Translations under genes and position numbers: made by a program
Shown here: positions 37,710 through 45,580 of the stretch, in pieces
Position numbering within the stretch: position 1 is the first letter of the stretch
Layout of the letters: every line of letters begins with the position of its first letter
Assembly: GCF_006438965.1 (NCBI RefSeq)
Contig: NZ_RCZM01000004.1
Span: 485,608 to 549,607, forward strand
DNA: 64,000 bases
Reading direction: 5' to 3'
DNA from: Pedococcus bigeumensis
GTDB taxonomy: Bacteria; Actinomycetota; Actinomycetes; Actinomycetales; Dermatophilaceae
Notes under the pieces: generated by a model
What the model was told of the DNA's origin: nothing
Databases searched by the model: none
The model's input: the letters and a program-made list of their open reading frames with translations, nothing else

Positions 37710-38120
37710 TCAGCGGCCCGGCCGGCGCTGCCAGAGGACGTTGACGAGCCGCCACGTGTCGCCGAACCTGCCGACATGCAGGTAGTCCATGTACACCGAT
37801 GACCAAACCCGAACCGTCGCGATGTCGCCGTACGCGTCGAAGAGGTCCACGTCGTACGGCCGTTCGTAGCGCCGCCCACGCCCGGCACGAGTGGCGTCCA
37901 CCATGTCGTCGCGGGAGATGGTGTCCACCACCGGGCCGTCGTCGGTGAGGTCCACCGAGCGCTTGACGAGGTCTGGATGCAGGCACCGAGCCATCCGCTC
38001 CGCATCGCCATCGAGCCACGACTCGATGTAGTCGGTGGCCGCACCGAGGATGAGCTCGCGGTCGTGGTCGCTGACCGGAGCCTCAGCCGCGGGTCGGTCC
38101 GGTCCTGTCATGCCTCCCAT
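37710..38120 (-). CDS. Nuclear transport factor 2-like (putative lumazine-binding) protein
   Basis: 136 residues with the alpha+beta cone fold pattern: helical DRELILGAATDYIESWLDGD (about 19-38), a MARCLHPDLVKRS helix and a C-terminal YMDYLHVGRFGDTWRLVNVLW (about 109-129). Such small proteins bind or turn over small molecules; no function can be assigned. It may start at the first ATG, six bases after TTCACT, or at the fourth codon. It lies between the nuclease and pdxY, all on the minus strand. Confidence 0.65.
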   Translation of the reverse strand: MGGMTGPDRPAAEAPVSDHDRELILGAATDYIESWLDGDAERMARCLHPDLVKRSVDLTDDGPVVDTISRDDMVDATRAGRGRRYERPYDVDLFDAYGDIATVRVWSSVYMDYLHVGRFGDTWRLVNVLWQRRPGR

Positions 38121-38164
38121 GGGTCGAGTGAACCATGGAGACCGGCCACCTGCCTGTGGTCGGG

Positions 38165-39025
38165 TCAGCGTAGCTGGCTGACCTCGAACTGCATCCTCGG
38201 CTGGGCCAGGGACTCCTGGCTCTGGACGAGCTGCAGCTCGCGCTCTCCGGAGTCGAGGGTGTTCTGCAGCAGGTCGAAGACGCTGCTCGATGTCCGCGCC
38301 AGGGCCACCGCCGGGTCGCCCGTCGACAGCAGGTGCGCGGTGAACAGGGCAGCGGTGACGTCGCCGGAGCCGTTGGCCTTCATCGCCAGTCGCGGGGTCT
38401 GGACGATCCAGGCCCCGGCATCGGTGACCGCCATCATCTCGATGGTGTCGGCCGGCGCGTCCGGGCGCTCGACGCTCGTGACCAGCACCGTGGAGGGGCC
38501 CAGATCACGCGCCAGTTCCACGGACGCCAGCGTCTCCTCGATGGTGTGCGGTTCGGTGCCGGTGAGGTAGCCGAGCTCGAACTGGTTCGGGGTGATCAGG
38601 TCGGCCGCGGGGACCACGCGTTCGCGCAGCAGGATGGGGATAGCCGGGTGGACGAAGCAGCCGCTCTTCGCGTTGCCCATCACGGGGTCGCAGGCGTAGA
38701 TCGCGTCGGGGTTGGCCGCCTTGACCCGAGCGACGGCATCGAGGATGACGTCGCCGATGTCCTCGCCTCCCTGGTAACCGGACAGCACGGCGTCGACCCC
38801 CGCGAAGGCACCGCGCTCCTCGACACCCCGCAGGACCGCACGCACGTCGTCGGCGGGAAGCAACGGCCCGCGCCACTCGCCGTAGCCGGTGTGGTTGGAG
38901 AAGTGGACCGTGTGCACTGCCCACACCTCGACTCCGAGCCGCTGCAGGGGAAAGACGGCGGCGCTGTTGCCGACGTGGCCGTAGGCGACCGAGGACTGGA
39001 TCGACAGGATGCTCACGCGAGTCAT
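38165..39025 (-). CDS. pdxY: Pyridoxal kinase PdxY
   Basis: 286 residues of the ribokinase/PfkB-like superfamily. N-terminal [16 protein letters not shown] (about 9-24) and the substrate-side DPVMGN (about 112) match PdxY/PdxK, and the anion-hole motif [11 protein letters not shown] (about 218-228) carries the catalytic Asp. It phosphorylates pyridoxal to PLP in salvage of vitamin B6. The gene is divergent from proA across a 159-bp gap containing a strong hairpin. Confidence 0.92.
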   Translation of the reverse strand: MTRVSILSIQSSVAYGHVGNSAAVFPLQRLGVEVWAVHTVHFSNHTGYGEWRGPLLPADDVRAVLRGVEERGAFAGVDAVLSGYQGGEDIGDVILDAVARVKAANPDAIYACDPVMGNAKSGCFVHPAIPILLRERVVPAADLITPNQFELGYLTGTEPHTIEETLASVELARDLGPSTVLVTSVERPDAPADTIEMMAVTDAGAWIVQTPRLAMKANGSGDVTAALFTAHLLSTGDPAVALARTSSSVFDLLQNTLDSGERELQLVQSQESLAQPRMQFEVSQLR

Positions 39026-39058
39026 TCAACCAGTGCCCCTTCGGTGCGGTGGTGGCGC

Positions 39059-39097
39059 CGCTATGCCGTGCCCCTCAGGGCGGGGCACGGCATAGCG
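39059..39097. repeat. Perfect 16-bp inverted repeat between divergent genes
   Basis: Arms 39059-39074 and 39082-39097 are fully complementary with a 7-base loop. The site is upstream of both pdxY and proA, so it is not an ordinary end-of-gene terminator; it could be a regulator site or an RNA leader structure. Confidence 0.8.
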
Positions 39098-39172
39098 ACC
39101 CGTGGAGGGGCCCACGACCTGCCATGTCGTCCGGGAGATGGGCGCCGTGGCCGCACGGCGGACGACGCGGCA

Positions 39173-39178
39173 TACCCT
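39173..39178 (+). promoter_or_regulatory. Leaderless promoter -10 for proA
   Basis: TACCCT, six bases, then ATG 39185. It overlaps a copy of the frequent GGCATAC motif. Confidence 0.55.
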
Positions 39179-39184
39179 TGGTGC

Positions 39185-40465
39185 ATGGCTGAGATCGACC
39201 AGGCCGCCGTCGCGCAGGTGGCCACCGTGGCCCGGGCCGCGCGCGTGGCCTCCCGGAGGCTGGCGCTGCTGTCGCGCGCCGACAAGGACGCCGCACTGCG
39301 TGCGCTCGCGGACGCGCTCGACGCGGCGACGGACGACATCGTGCGCGCCAACGGCGAGGACCTCGAGCGGGGCAGCGCCTCCGGTATGCCGCAGGGCCTG
39401 CTCGACCGGCTGGCTCTCGACTCGCAGCGGGTCGCCGACGTGGCCCAGGCGCTGCGCGACGTCGCCGCCCTGCCCGACCCGGTGGGGGAGGTGGTGCGTG
39501 GCTCGACCCTTGCCAACGGCCTGCAGATCCGCCAGGTGCGGGTACCGATGGGCGTGGTGGGCATGGTCTACGAGGCGCGACCCAACGTGACCGTCGACGC
39601 TGCTGGGCTCGGGCTGAAGTCCGGGAACGCCGTGATCCTGCGCGGTGGCTCGGCCGCCGAGTCCACCAACCGCGCCCTCGTCGACGTCATGCGTTCCGGG
39701 CTCGAGGCCCAGGGGCTGCCCGCCGACGCGATCACCCTGCTCGAAGGCGGAAGGGACTCGGTGCGGGCCCTGCTCACGGCCCGTGGGCTGGTCGACCTGA
39801 TCATCCCGCGCGGTGGTGCCGGGCTGATCCAGACCGTCGTGACCGAGTCCACGGTGCCGGTGATCGAGACCGGGGTGGGCATCGTCCACGTCTATGTCGA
39901 CAAGGCTGCCGACCTCGACAAGGCGCTCGCCATCACCGTCAACGCCAAGACCCACCGACCCAGCGTGTGCAACGCCGCCGAGTCGCTGCTCGTCCACGAG
40001 GCCGTCGCCGCGGACTTCCTCCCGAAGGTGCTCGCCGAGCTCTCTGGCGCCGGAGTCGTCCTGCACACCGACGACGCATCGGGCGCCGCAGCCGACACCG
40101 CCGGGGTGCCCCACCAGGCCGCTACCGAGGCGGACTACGGCACCGAGTACCTCGCGCTCGAGATGAGCGTTCGCGTGGTGCCCGACCTCGACGCCGCGAT
40201 GGAGCACATCCGCAGCTACGGCTCGGGGCACACCGAGGCGATCGTGACCGAGGACCGCGCGGCGGCCCGACGGTTCACCAGCGAGGTCGATGCCGCGGCC
40301 GTCATGGTCAACGCGTCGACCCGGTTCACCGACGGGGGCGAGTTCGGATTCGGCGCGGAGATCGGGATCTCCACCCAGAAGCTGCACGCCCGGGGCCCGA
40401 TGGCGCTGCCCGAGCTGACCACGACCAAGTGGATCGTGGAGGGCGACGGACAGGTCCGCGCCTGA
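39185..40465 (+). CDS. proA: Gamma-glutamyl phosphate reductase
   Basis: 426 residues of the aldehyde dehydrogenase superfamily. The NADP-binding and family motifs [16 protein letters not shown] (about 122-137) and LILRGG-type loop (VILRGGSAA) are present, and the catalytic Cys lies in RPSVCNAAE (about residue 262). It makes glutamate semialdehyde in proline synthesis, using the product of proB. The leaderless promoter fixes the start and gives it a transcript separate from proB. Confidence 0.96.
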   Translation: MAEIDQAAVAQVATVARAARVASRRLALLSRADKDAALRALADALDAATDDIVRANGEDLERGSASGMPQGLLDRLALDSQRVADVAQALRDVAALPDPVGEVVRGSTLANGLQIRQVRVPMGVVGMVYEARPNVTVDAAGLGLKSGNAVILRGGSAAESTNRALVDVMRSGLEAQGLPADAITLLEGGRDSVRALLTARGLVDLIIPRGGAGLIQTVVTESTVPVIETGVGIVHVYVDKAADLDKALAITVNAKTHRPSVCNAAESLLVHEAVAADFLPKVLAELSGAGVVLHTDDASGAAADTAGVPHQAATEADYGTEYLALEMSVRVVPDLDAAMEHIRSYGSGHTEAIVTEDRAAARRFTSEVDAAAVMVNASTRFTDGGEFGFGAEIGISTQKLHARGPMALPELTTTKWIVEGDGQVRA

Positions 40466-40530
40466 GCCGGCCGTCCGGCATACCGAGGCGTGTCGCGGGG
40501 CCGCGCCGGGAACTGGCAGGATGAACCCCT

Positions 40531-41226
40531 GTGGAAGGCACTGAGGTCCGCAAGCTGGCCGCACTCGAGGACGCCCACTGGTGGTACCGCGAGCGCCGCC
40601 ACCTGCTGGGACGGATGATCAAGGGGCTTCGGCCCGGCACGGCACTGGACATCGGCGCCGCGGGCGGTGGCAACACGCGTGTGCTGCGCCGCGCCGGTTG
40701 GTCGGTCAGTGCGCTCGAGTACGGCACGGACGGCGCCGAGGTGGCCGCCGAGCGTGGTCTGGTCGTGGTGCGCGGTGACGCGACCGCGCTGCCGGTCGAC
40801 GACGACAGCTTCGACCTCGTGATGGCCTTCGACGTCCTCGAGCACATCCTCGACCACGACACCGCCGTCGCGGAGGTGCGGCGGGCGTTGCGGCCCGGCG
40901 GACGGTTCCTCATCATGGTGCCGGCCGACCCCAGGCTCTGGTCCGACCACGACGTGGCCGTCGACCACGTCCGTCGCTACACCCGCGAGACGCTGCGGGA
41001 AGTGTTGGAGCGCAACGGGTTCGAGGTCGAGTCGATGACGTCGTGGAACGTGCTGCTCCGCCCCGTGGTGGCGCTGCGGCGACGCAAGGCGAGCGGGTCC
41101 GACCTCGAGACCGTGCACCCGGTGGTGAACCTGGGCCTGCGGACGATCGTGACGGTCGAGCGCTACCTGCCGGTGAAGGCTATGCCTGGCGTGACGTTGA
41201 TCGTGCAGGCTCGTCCGCGGGCGTGA
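40531..41226 (+). CDS. Class I SAM-dependent methyltransferase
   Basis: 231 residues from GTG, eight bases after CAGGAT. The SAM-binding motif ALDIGAAGGGNTRVL (about 34-48), the acidic residue ending strand 2 (SALEYG) and LVMAFDVLEHILDHD (about 99-113) define a Methyltransf_11-like fold. A C-terminal extension (about 180-231) could contact membrane or carrier lipid. It overlaps the convergent glycosyltransferase by 47 bases, an unusually long antisense overlap. The substrate is unknown; a glycolipid is possible given the neighbour. Confidence 0.85.
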   Translation: MEGTEVRKLAALEDAHWWYRERRHLLGRMIKGLRPGTALDIGAAGGGNTRVLRRAGWSVSALEYGTDGAEVAAERGLVVVRGDATALPVDDDSFDLVMAFDVLEHILDHDTAVAEVRRALRPGGRFLIMVPADPRLWSDHDVAVDHVRRYTRETLREVLERNGFEVESMTSWNVLLRPVVALRRRKASGSDLETVHPVVNLGLRTIVTVERYLPVKAMPGVTLIVQARPRA

Positions 41227-42160
41227 CGGGCCCGGTCAGCGAGTCGTAGGCGACGAAGTAGGTGGGCCTGGCCTGCAGGTGTGAGTACATCCGACCGACG
41301 TACTCGCCGAGGATGCCGACGCACAGCAGCTGCACGGCACCCACGCCGGCGACGGCGACCACGGTCGACGTCCAACCAGGGAGGGTCTGGCCGAGGGCGC
41401 TGGCGATCAGTGCGTAGGCGAGCAGGGCGAACGCCCCGAGCCCGCCGAGCAGCCCCAGCCAGGTGGCGGCGCGCAGTGGAGCGGTGGAGAAGCCGGTGAC
41501 GCTGTCGAGGGACAGCCGGATCATCTTGGACAGCGGGTACTTCGACTTGCCCGCCGCGCGCTCGTCGCGCCGGTAGGTCACCGAGGCCGACGGGAACCCG
41601 AGGGTCGGGACGACGAACCGCAGCACGCGGTGGTGCTCGGGCAGTGAGTTGATCGCATCGACCGTGGCCCGCGACATCAACCGGTAGTCACCCGCGTCGA
41701 CCTGGGCGTGGGTGCCCGACAGGATGCGGATGAGCCGGTAGAACGCCTTGGCGCTGAGCCGTTTGAACGCCGAGTCGCTCGAACGGTCCGACCGCACGCC
41801 GTAGACGACGTCGGCCCGCTGGACGCGCGCCTGGGCGAGCATCTCGGGGATCACCTCTGGCGGGTCCTGCAGGTCGGCGTCCAGGGTGACGACGTAGTCG
41901 CCACGGGCGCTCGCGAGGCCCGCGGAGATGGCGGCCTGGTGCCCGGCGTTGGCCCGCAGCCGGACGATCCGCAGCTGGGGCCAGTCGCGCCCCATCCGCT
42001 GCAGGACCGCGGGGGAGAGGTCGTCGCTGCCGTCATCGACCGTGAGGACCTCGTAGGTCGTCCCGAGGCCGTCAGCGACGGGGCGCAGCCTGGCGGCCAG
42101 CAGGGGCAGCACGTCCTCCTCGTTGTACACGGGGATGACGATGCTGAGCTCGGGGGCCAT
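41180..42160 (-). CDS. Family 2 glycosyltransferase, dolichol-phosphate-mannose/GtrB-like
   Basis: 326 residues. The GT2 catalytic domain (about 1-215) has SIVIPVYNEEDVLP, VDDGSDD (about 42-48) and the metal-binding TLDADLQDPP (about 92-101). Two membrane helices follow (about 236-265 and 275-300), the GtrB/DPM1-like layout of enzymes that transfer a sugar to a polyprenyl phosphate. ATG 42160 is preceded at seven bases by TAGTCT. It likely serves cell-envelope glycan or glycolipid assembly with the overlapping methyltransferase as a possible partner. Confidence 0.88.
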   Translation of the reverse strand: MAPELSIVIPVYNEEDVLPLLAARLRPVADGLGTTYEVLTVDDGSDDLSPAVLQRMGRDWPQLRIVRLRANAGHQAAISAGLASARGDYVVTLDADLQDPPEVIPEMLAQARVQRADVVYGVRSDRSSDSAFKRLSAKAFYRLIRILSGTHAQVDAGDYRLMSRATVDAINSLPEHHRVLRFVVPTLGFPSASVTYRRDERAAGKSKYPLSKMIRLSLDSVTGFSTAPLRAATWLGLLGGLGAFALLAYALIASALGQTLPGWTSTVVAVAGVGAVQLLCVGILGEYVGRMYSHLQARPTYFVAYDSLTGPVTPADEPARSTSRQA

Positions 42161-42167
42161 GGGACCA

Positions 42168-42173
42168 AGACTA
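42168..42173 (-). promoter_or_regulatory. Leaderless promoter -10 for the glycosyltransferase
   Basis: Minus-strand TAGTCT, seven bases, then ATG 42160. Confidence 0.55.
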
Positions 42174-42262
42174 CGGCGCGGGTATGCCGTCAGGAGCCAT
42201 GCCCGGCGCAGCTGCGACCACCGCTGGACCACCGTGTGGACCACCCGTTGGACCACAAGGGT

Positions 42263-42297
42263 GAGGGCCCCTCGAAGTATGAGTTCGAGGGGCCCTC
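42263..42297. terminator. Perfect 14-bp hairpin upstream of the glycosyltransferase
   Basis: Arms 42263-42276 and 42284-42297 are fully complementary with a 7-base loop. No gene ends here on the plus strand except the convergent pair, so it may insulate the repeat locus. Confidence 0.6.
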
Positions 42298-42365
42298 GGG
42301 TGGAGATCCTCCCGGCGGCTGGCAGAACCAGCTGCTGGGTGGATCATCCGGTGCGGAGTCCGGAC

Positions 42366-42941
42366 CCACCGAGGTGGCTCCTTGTCCGCGGTGCGGGGTT
42401 CCCGGCCACCGAAGCGGCCTGGTTTCCCCACGGGTGCGGGTCCTGCCGTCACCGAGGTGGCGGCCCTTCCCGCGGTGCGGGTGTCCCTTCCACCGAGGTG
42501 GTCGCGACTCCCACGGGTGTGCGCTGCCCTCCCACCGAGGTGGTCCTGCAGCTCACGTGTGGTGTCGGTTTCCCCCGCCGAAGCGGGTGCGGTGTCAGCC
42601 ACGGGTGCGGGTCCTGCTGTCACCGAGGTGACGGCACTTCCCACGTGTGGTGTCGGTTTCACCGCCGAGGCGGCTCTGTTGTCAACCACGTGTGGTGTCG
42701 GTTTCTCCGCCGAGGCGGATCTGTTCTCAACCACGGGGTGCGGGTCCCCACGCCGCCGAAGCGTCCTGGTTCCCCACGGCGGGTTCGTTGTCACCGAAGC
42801 GACTGCGACTCCCACGGGTGGTGCAGCTCCTCGGCCGGCGAACCGGCCACGACTCTGCTCCTGTCGACCGCCCACGCGCTCCGGCGAACCGGGTGGTGTG
42901 GCCACTGCGACGATGGCGCCCTGTCAGCTCCGGCGAACCGG
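42366..42941. repeat. Array of 14 short dyads at about 43-bp pitch
   Basis: Short inverted repeats of 10-18 bases with a GA or CGAA centre (for example CCACCGAGGTGG, CCGCCGAGGCGG, CCGGCGAACCGG) start at 42366, 42404, 42446, 42490, 42532, 42574, 42619, 42662, 42707, 42754, 42790, 42833, 42881 and 42930. Arm sequences vary but the symmetry and centre are kept. Between them are recurring CCCACGGGTG and CACGTGTGGTGTCGGTTTC segments. Confidence 0.8.
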
Positions 42942-43177
42942 TGCCTCGACGGCGATGCGATCTGGTCAACGGGCCCGGCGTTCCTCCGCGGCGTCGCCCG
43001 CGGACCTCTGTGCCCGAAGGCTGCGAGGACCTCGTCCGAGCGAACCCGGTCGAGGCGGTCGTCCGTTATCCGGTTGACCTGTGCTCCTGTCTCACGGCCG
43101 TCCCGAGTCTCCCCGTTTCGACCCTCCGACCGGAGCGCGTAGGAGATTTCTAACGGCCGCATCCGTTGCGTCGCAAT

Positions 43178-43197
43178 AGGTTTCGCAAACCTTTTTT
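43178..43197 (+). terminator. Small intrinsic terminator with U-tract
   Basis: AGGTTT-CGC-AAACCT followed by six T residues. It is one of very few hairpins in the window with a true T-run and sits just before the DnaA-box-like cluster. Confidence 0.5.
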
Positions 43198-43207
43198 CGT
43201 CCACCGG

Positions 43208-43286
43208 TTTCCCACAGCCTTGTCCACATCCGGCTGTGCGCAAAGCCGATGTTGTGCACAGCCCTGTGCACAACATCCGTGGACAG
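43208..43286. promoter_or_regulatory. Cluster of DnaA-box-like 9-mers
   Basis: Six 9-mers lie within 79 bases: TTTCCCACA (43208), TTGTCCACA (43220), TTGCGCACA (minus, 43235-43243), TTGTGCACA (43252), TTGTGCACA (minus, 43265-43273) and CTGTCCACG (minus, 43278-43286). TTGTCCACA is the Streptomyces-type DnaA-box consensus and TTGTGCACA fits TTRTNCACA. The two TTGTGCACA copies form a perfect 14-bp inverted repeat (43248-43277). Confidence 0.6.
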
Positions 43287-43364
43287 TGCGGGCTTGCGGT
43301 GGCAGCGCCGAGGCGCTTGCGGTGCCAGCGCAGCGATGGTCACGGGCCGGGTCCGGGTGGCGGG

Positions 43365-43370
43365 TACGCT
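43365..43370 (+). promoter_or_regulatory. Leaderless promoter -10 for the gene before nadD
   Basis: TACGCT, seven bases, then ATG 43378. Confidence 0.55.
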
Positions 43371-43377
43371 GGGGCCC

Positions 43378-43641
43378 ATGTCCTTGTCCTTGTCGTCGGT
43401 GTCCGTGCCGTCCGTGTCGTTGTCGAACCTGGTCGTTGTCGCCGAGGAGCACACTCGCGAGCTGCCGATGTCCCCCTACGCGTTCGGGGCCATCGCCTTC
43501 GTGTCCTTCCTCGCCCTCCTCGGCGTCCTGTGGGGCTTCCGCGGCACCGCCCAGAAGCTCGCCGCCGGCCACGTGACGCACGGCAGCGGGCACCAGCAGG
43601 ATGGCCACGCGGCGACGGACCACCAGGGCAGTCACCACTGA
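43378..43641 (+). CDS. Small single-pass membrane protein upstream of nadD
   Basis: 87 residues. A Ser/Val-rich start is followed by one membrane helix ([19 protein letters not shown], about 37-55) and a His/Gly-rich tail ([13 protein letters not shown]). A similar small membrane protein often precedes nadD in actinobacteria; its function is unknown. Translation may start at the leaderless ATG or at an internal Met near residue 31. It ends two bases before nadD. Confidence 0.7.
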   Translation: MSLSLSSVSVPSVSLSNLVVVAEEHTRELPMSPYAFGAIAFVSFLALLGVLWGFRGTAQKLAAGHVTHGSGHQQDGHAATDHQGSHH

Positions 43642-43643
43642 CC

Positions 43644-44252
43644 ATGCGCCTCGGAGTGATGGGCGGGACGTTCGACCCGATCCACCACGGTCACCTGGTG
43701 GCCGCCTCCGAAGTCCAGACCCGGTTCGGGCTCGATGAGGTCGTCTTCGTGCCCACGGGTCAGCCCTGGCAGAAGGACGAGCGCGAGGTCAGCGCGCCGG
43801 AGCACCGCTACCTCATGACCGTGGTCGCGACCGCCTCCAACCCTCGCTTCACGGTGAGCCGGGTCGACATCGACCGCCCCGGTCCCACCTACACGATCGA
43901 CACGCTGCGCGACCTGCGCACCGAACGGCCCGATGCCGAGCTGTTCTTCATCACCGGCGCCGACGCGCTGGCCCAGATCCTGTCGTGGAAGGACGCCGAC
44001 GAGCTGTTCGACCTTGCGCACTTCGTCGGGGTCACCCGGCCGGGCTACGTCCTGTCGGAGTCGGGGCTCCCGGCCGACCGGGTCAGCCTCCAGGAAGTAC
44101 CCGCCATGGCGATCAGCTCCACCGACTGCCGCGCGCGCGTCGAGCGCGCCGAACCTGTCTGGTACCTCGTCCCCGATGGCGTCGTCCAGTACGTCAACAA
44201 ATACCGCCTGTATGCCGCCGGCTCACCCGCCGGCGCACCGGCACGAACGTAG
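43644..44252 (+). CDS. nadD: Nicotinate-nucleotide adenylyltransferase
   Basis: 202 residues. The nucleotidyltransferase signature [12 protein letters not shown] (about 7-18) is complete, with the C-terminal ISSTDCRAR motif (about 154-162) that contacts ATP. It makes deamido-NAD in NAD synthesis. The TAG stop lies inside the ribosome site (TAGGAGAG) of rsfS, so the pair is tightly coupled. The order nadD-rsfS-gpgP matches Mycobacterium tuberculosis Rv2421c-Rv2419c. Confidence 0.95.
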   Translation: MRLGVMGGTFDPIHHGHLVAASEVQTRFGLDEVVFVPTGQPWQKDEREVSAPEHRYLMTVVATASNPRFTVSRVDIDRPGPTYTIDTLRDLRTERPDAELFFITGADALAQILSWKDADELFDLAHFVGVTRPGYVLSESGLPADRVSLQEVPAMAISSTDCRARVERAEPVWYLVPDGVVQYVNKYRLYAAGSPAGAPART

Positions 44253-44259
44253 GAGAGCA

Positions 44260-44634
44260 GTGCCCGCCACCGAACGATCCCTTGACCTGGCCATGACGGC
44301 CGCCAAAGCAGCCGACGACAAGCTGGCCACCACGGTGGCCGGCATCGATGTCAGCGAACAGCTCGCCCTGACCGACGTGTTCGTCATCGTCTCGGCGAGC
44401 ACCGACCGACAGGTCGGCGCCATCGTCGACGAGGTCGAGGACCAGCTCCGTGAGAAGGGCGCCAAGCCGATCCGCCGCGAGGGCGAGCGGGACGGCCGCT
44501 GGGTGCTGCTCGACTTCGGCGACATCGTCGTCCACGTCCAGCACGACGAGGAGCGCGAGTTCTACGAGCTCGAGCGGCTCTGGAAGGACTGCCCCGAGAT
44601 CGACCTCGGCGTGCCCAAGCGCCGGGACGCATGA
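44260..44634 (+). CDS. rsfS: Ribosome silencing factor RsfS
   Basis: 124 residues from a GTG after GGAGAG. The RsfS/Iojap fold is shown by DVSEQLALTDVFVIVSA (about 29-45) and the C-terminal WVLLDFGDIVVHVQHDEEREFYELERLW (about 82-109). It binds L14 on the 50S subunit and blocks subunit joining under poor nutrition. It overlaps gpgP by ATGA. Confidence 0.95.
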   Translation: MPATERSLDLAMTAAKAADDKLATTVAGIDVSEQLALTDVFVIVSASTDRQVGAIVDEVEDQLREKGAKPIRREGERDGRWVLLDFGDIVVHVQHDEEREFYELERLWKDCPEIDLGVPKRRDA

Positions 44635-45281
44635 GCGGCGAGGCCTCCGCCTCCACCGCACCGACAGCGAGCGGTCGGCGCCGGATCATCGTGCTGCGGC
44701 ACGGTCAGACCGGCGACAACGCCCGCGGCGTGTGGCAGGGCCAGGTCGACAGCGACCTGTCCCCGCTCGGCCACGAACAGGCACGGGCAGCGGCAGGTGC
44801 GCTCGCGGCATACACACCGTCTGTCGTCGTCGCCTCCGACCTGAAGCGGGCGGCGGAGACCGGCGACGAGGTGGCGCAGGCATGCGGCATCCCGATCAGC
44901 TACGACCCGCGCTGGCGCGAGATCCACGTGGGCCAGTGGGCCGGGATGACCAGCGAGCAGGTGAGCAGCGAGTTCCCCGAGGAGCGGCTGCGGCACCTGC
45001 GCGGTGAGGACTTCGTGCGCGGGGTCGACGGGGAGTCCCTGTCCGACGTCGCCCAGCGGGTTCGGGGTGCCCTCGACGACCTGCTGGACGGGCTGGGCGC
45101 GGGGGAGACGGCGGTGGTGGCGACGCACGGCGTGACCGGTCGGGTGGTCATCGCCGAGCTGGTCGACCTCGACCGGCTGACCGCATGGCGGGTGCTCGGC
45201 GGGTTCGGCAACTGCCACTGGGCCGAGGTCGTCGAGGCCGAGACAGGCTGGCGCATCCAGGCCTGGAACGCCTCCGCCTGA
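44631..45281 (+). CDS. gpgP: Histidine phosphatase, probable glucosyl-3-phosphoglycerate phosphatase
   Basis: 216 residues of the phosphoglycerate-mutase-like superfamily. The phospho-histidine motif VLRHGQT (His near residue 24), the second Arg in SDLKRAAET (about 74) and the late catalytic His in VVATHG (about 162) are present. Synteny with mycobacterial nadD-rsfS-gpgP suggests the phosphatase of methylglucose-lipopolysaccharide or glucosylglycerate synthesis, but many paralogues share these motifs. The gene is followed by palindromes and a hairpin before tRNA-Ala. Confidence 0.8.
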   Translation: MSGEASASTAPTASGRRRIIVLRHGQTGDNARGVWQGQVDSDLSPLGHEQARAAAGALAAYTPSVVVASDLKRAAETGDEVAQACGIPISYDPRWREIHVGQWAGMTSEQVSSEFPEERLRHLRGEDFVRGVDGESLSDVAQRVRGALDDLLDGLGAGETAVVATHGVTGRVVIAELVDLDRLTAWRVLGGFGNCHWAEVVEAETGWRIQAWNASA

Positions 45282-45302
45282 GCCCCGCCGCCGGACCCCA
45301 GA

Positions 45303-45376
45303 TCTGTGCACAGACCCTGGGTGCACTGCGCAGAGAGCGGGTCTCTGCGCGGTGTGACGAACGTCTGTGCACAGAC
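45303..45376. repeat. Paired TCTGTGCACAGA palindromes flanking a hairpin
   Basis: Perfect palindromes at 45303-45314 (12 bp) and 45363-45376 (14 bp) flank a 9-bp hairpin (45328-45336 with 45342-45350). The hairpin may terminate the nadD operon; the palindromes contain TGTGCACA, the same core as the DnaA-box-like sites at 43252-43273. Confidence 0.7.
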
Positions 45377-45412
45377 CCCGGCTCGATTTGGAGATTGGGT
45401 GGGGTAACTGGG

Positions 45413-45418
45413 TAAACT
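45413..45418 (+). promoter_or_regulatory. Probable tRNA-Ala promoter -10
   Basis: TAAACT lies 38 bases before the tRNA; a weak TTGGAG is 19 bases further upstream. Confidence 0.4.
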
Positions 45419-45455
45419 TCCGCAGTCCCCTCGGGGGCATCCCACTCGGGAGAGC

Positions 45456-45528
45456 GGGGCTGTGGCGCAGTTGGTAGCGCACTTCCATGGCATGGAAGGG
45501 GTCAGGGGTTCGAATCCCCTCAGCTCCA
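45456..45528 (+). tRNA. tRNA-Ala (anticodon GGC)
   Basis: 73 bases fold into a full cloverleaf: a 7-bp acceptor with one G-T pair, D-arm GCGC/GCGC, anticodon stem CTTCC/GGAAG with loop ATGGCAT (anticodon GGC) and T-arm AGGGG-TTCGAAT-CCCCT, discriminator A. CCA is not encoded. Its 3' half (from the anticodon loop) is duplicated at 49648 and 54411, so it is the target of element integration. Confidence 0.97.
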
Positions 45529-45529
45529 C
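45486..45529 (+). repeat. Attachment-site core, copy 1 (within tRNA-Ala)
   Basis: 44-bp direct repeat beginning in the anticodon loop (CATGGCATGG) and ending one base past the tRNA. It is identical to 49648-49691 and 54411-54454. Confidence 0.9.
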
Positions 45530-45540
45530 AAGATTCGGGA

Positions 45541-45580
45541 CGGAGCCTGACCTGCGTAAACGCAGGTCAGGCTCCGTTTT
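45541..45580 (+). terminator. Intrinsic terminator after tRNA-Ala
   Basis: Perfect 16-bp stem (45541-45556 with 45561-45576), TAAA loop and a TTTT run. It is probably part of element I, since each attachment core copy is followed by a different terminator hairpin. Confidence 0.92.

Larger units (their letters stand above)
42161..43364. other. Gene-free 1.2 kb locus
   Basis: No open frame here has a start signal or recognisable product. In order it holds 12-bp TGGACCACC-type tandem repeats (about 42215-42258), a 14-bp hairpin, 14 regularly spaced dyads (42366-42941), about 230 bases without recognisable structure, a small U-tract terminator and a cluster of DnaA-box-like 9-mers. The composition of dyads plus DnaA boxes resembles replication or segregation sites, but that is inference. 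Confidence 0.75.

Noticed and set aside
42171..42905. 244-codon minus frame through the dyad array
   Set aside because: The repeat pitch is not a multiple of three, there is no ribosome site, and the composition is that of a non-coding repeat.
42366..42941. CRISPR array
   Set aside because: Units are not near-identical, are too short, and there are no cas genes nearby.
43208..43286. Chromosomal oriC
   Set aside because: No dnaA/dnaN/rpmH neighbours and only one compact cluster; kept only as a DnaA-box-like site.
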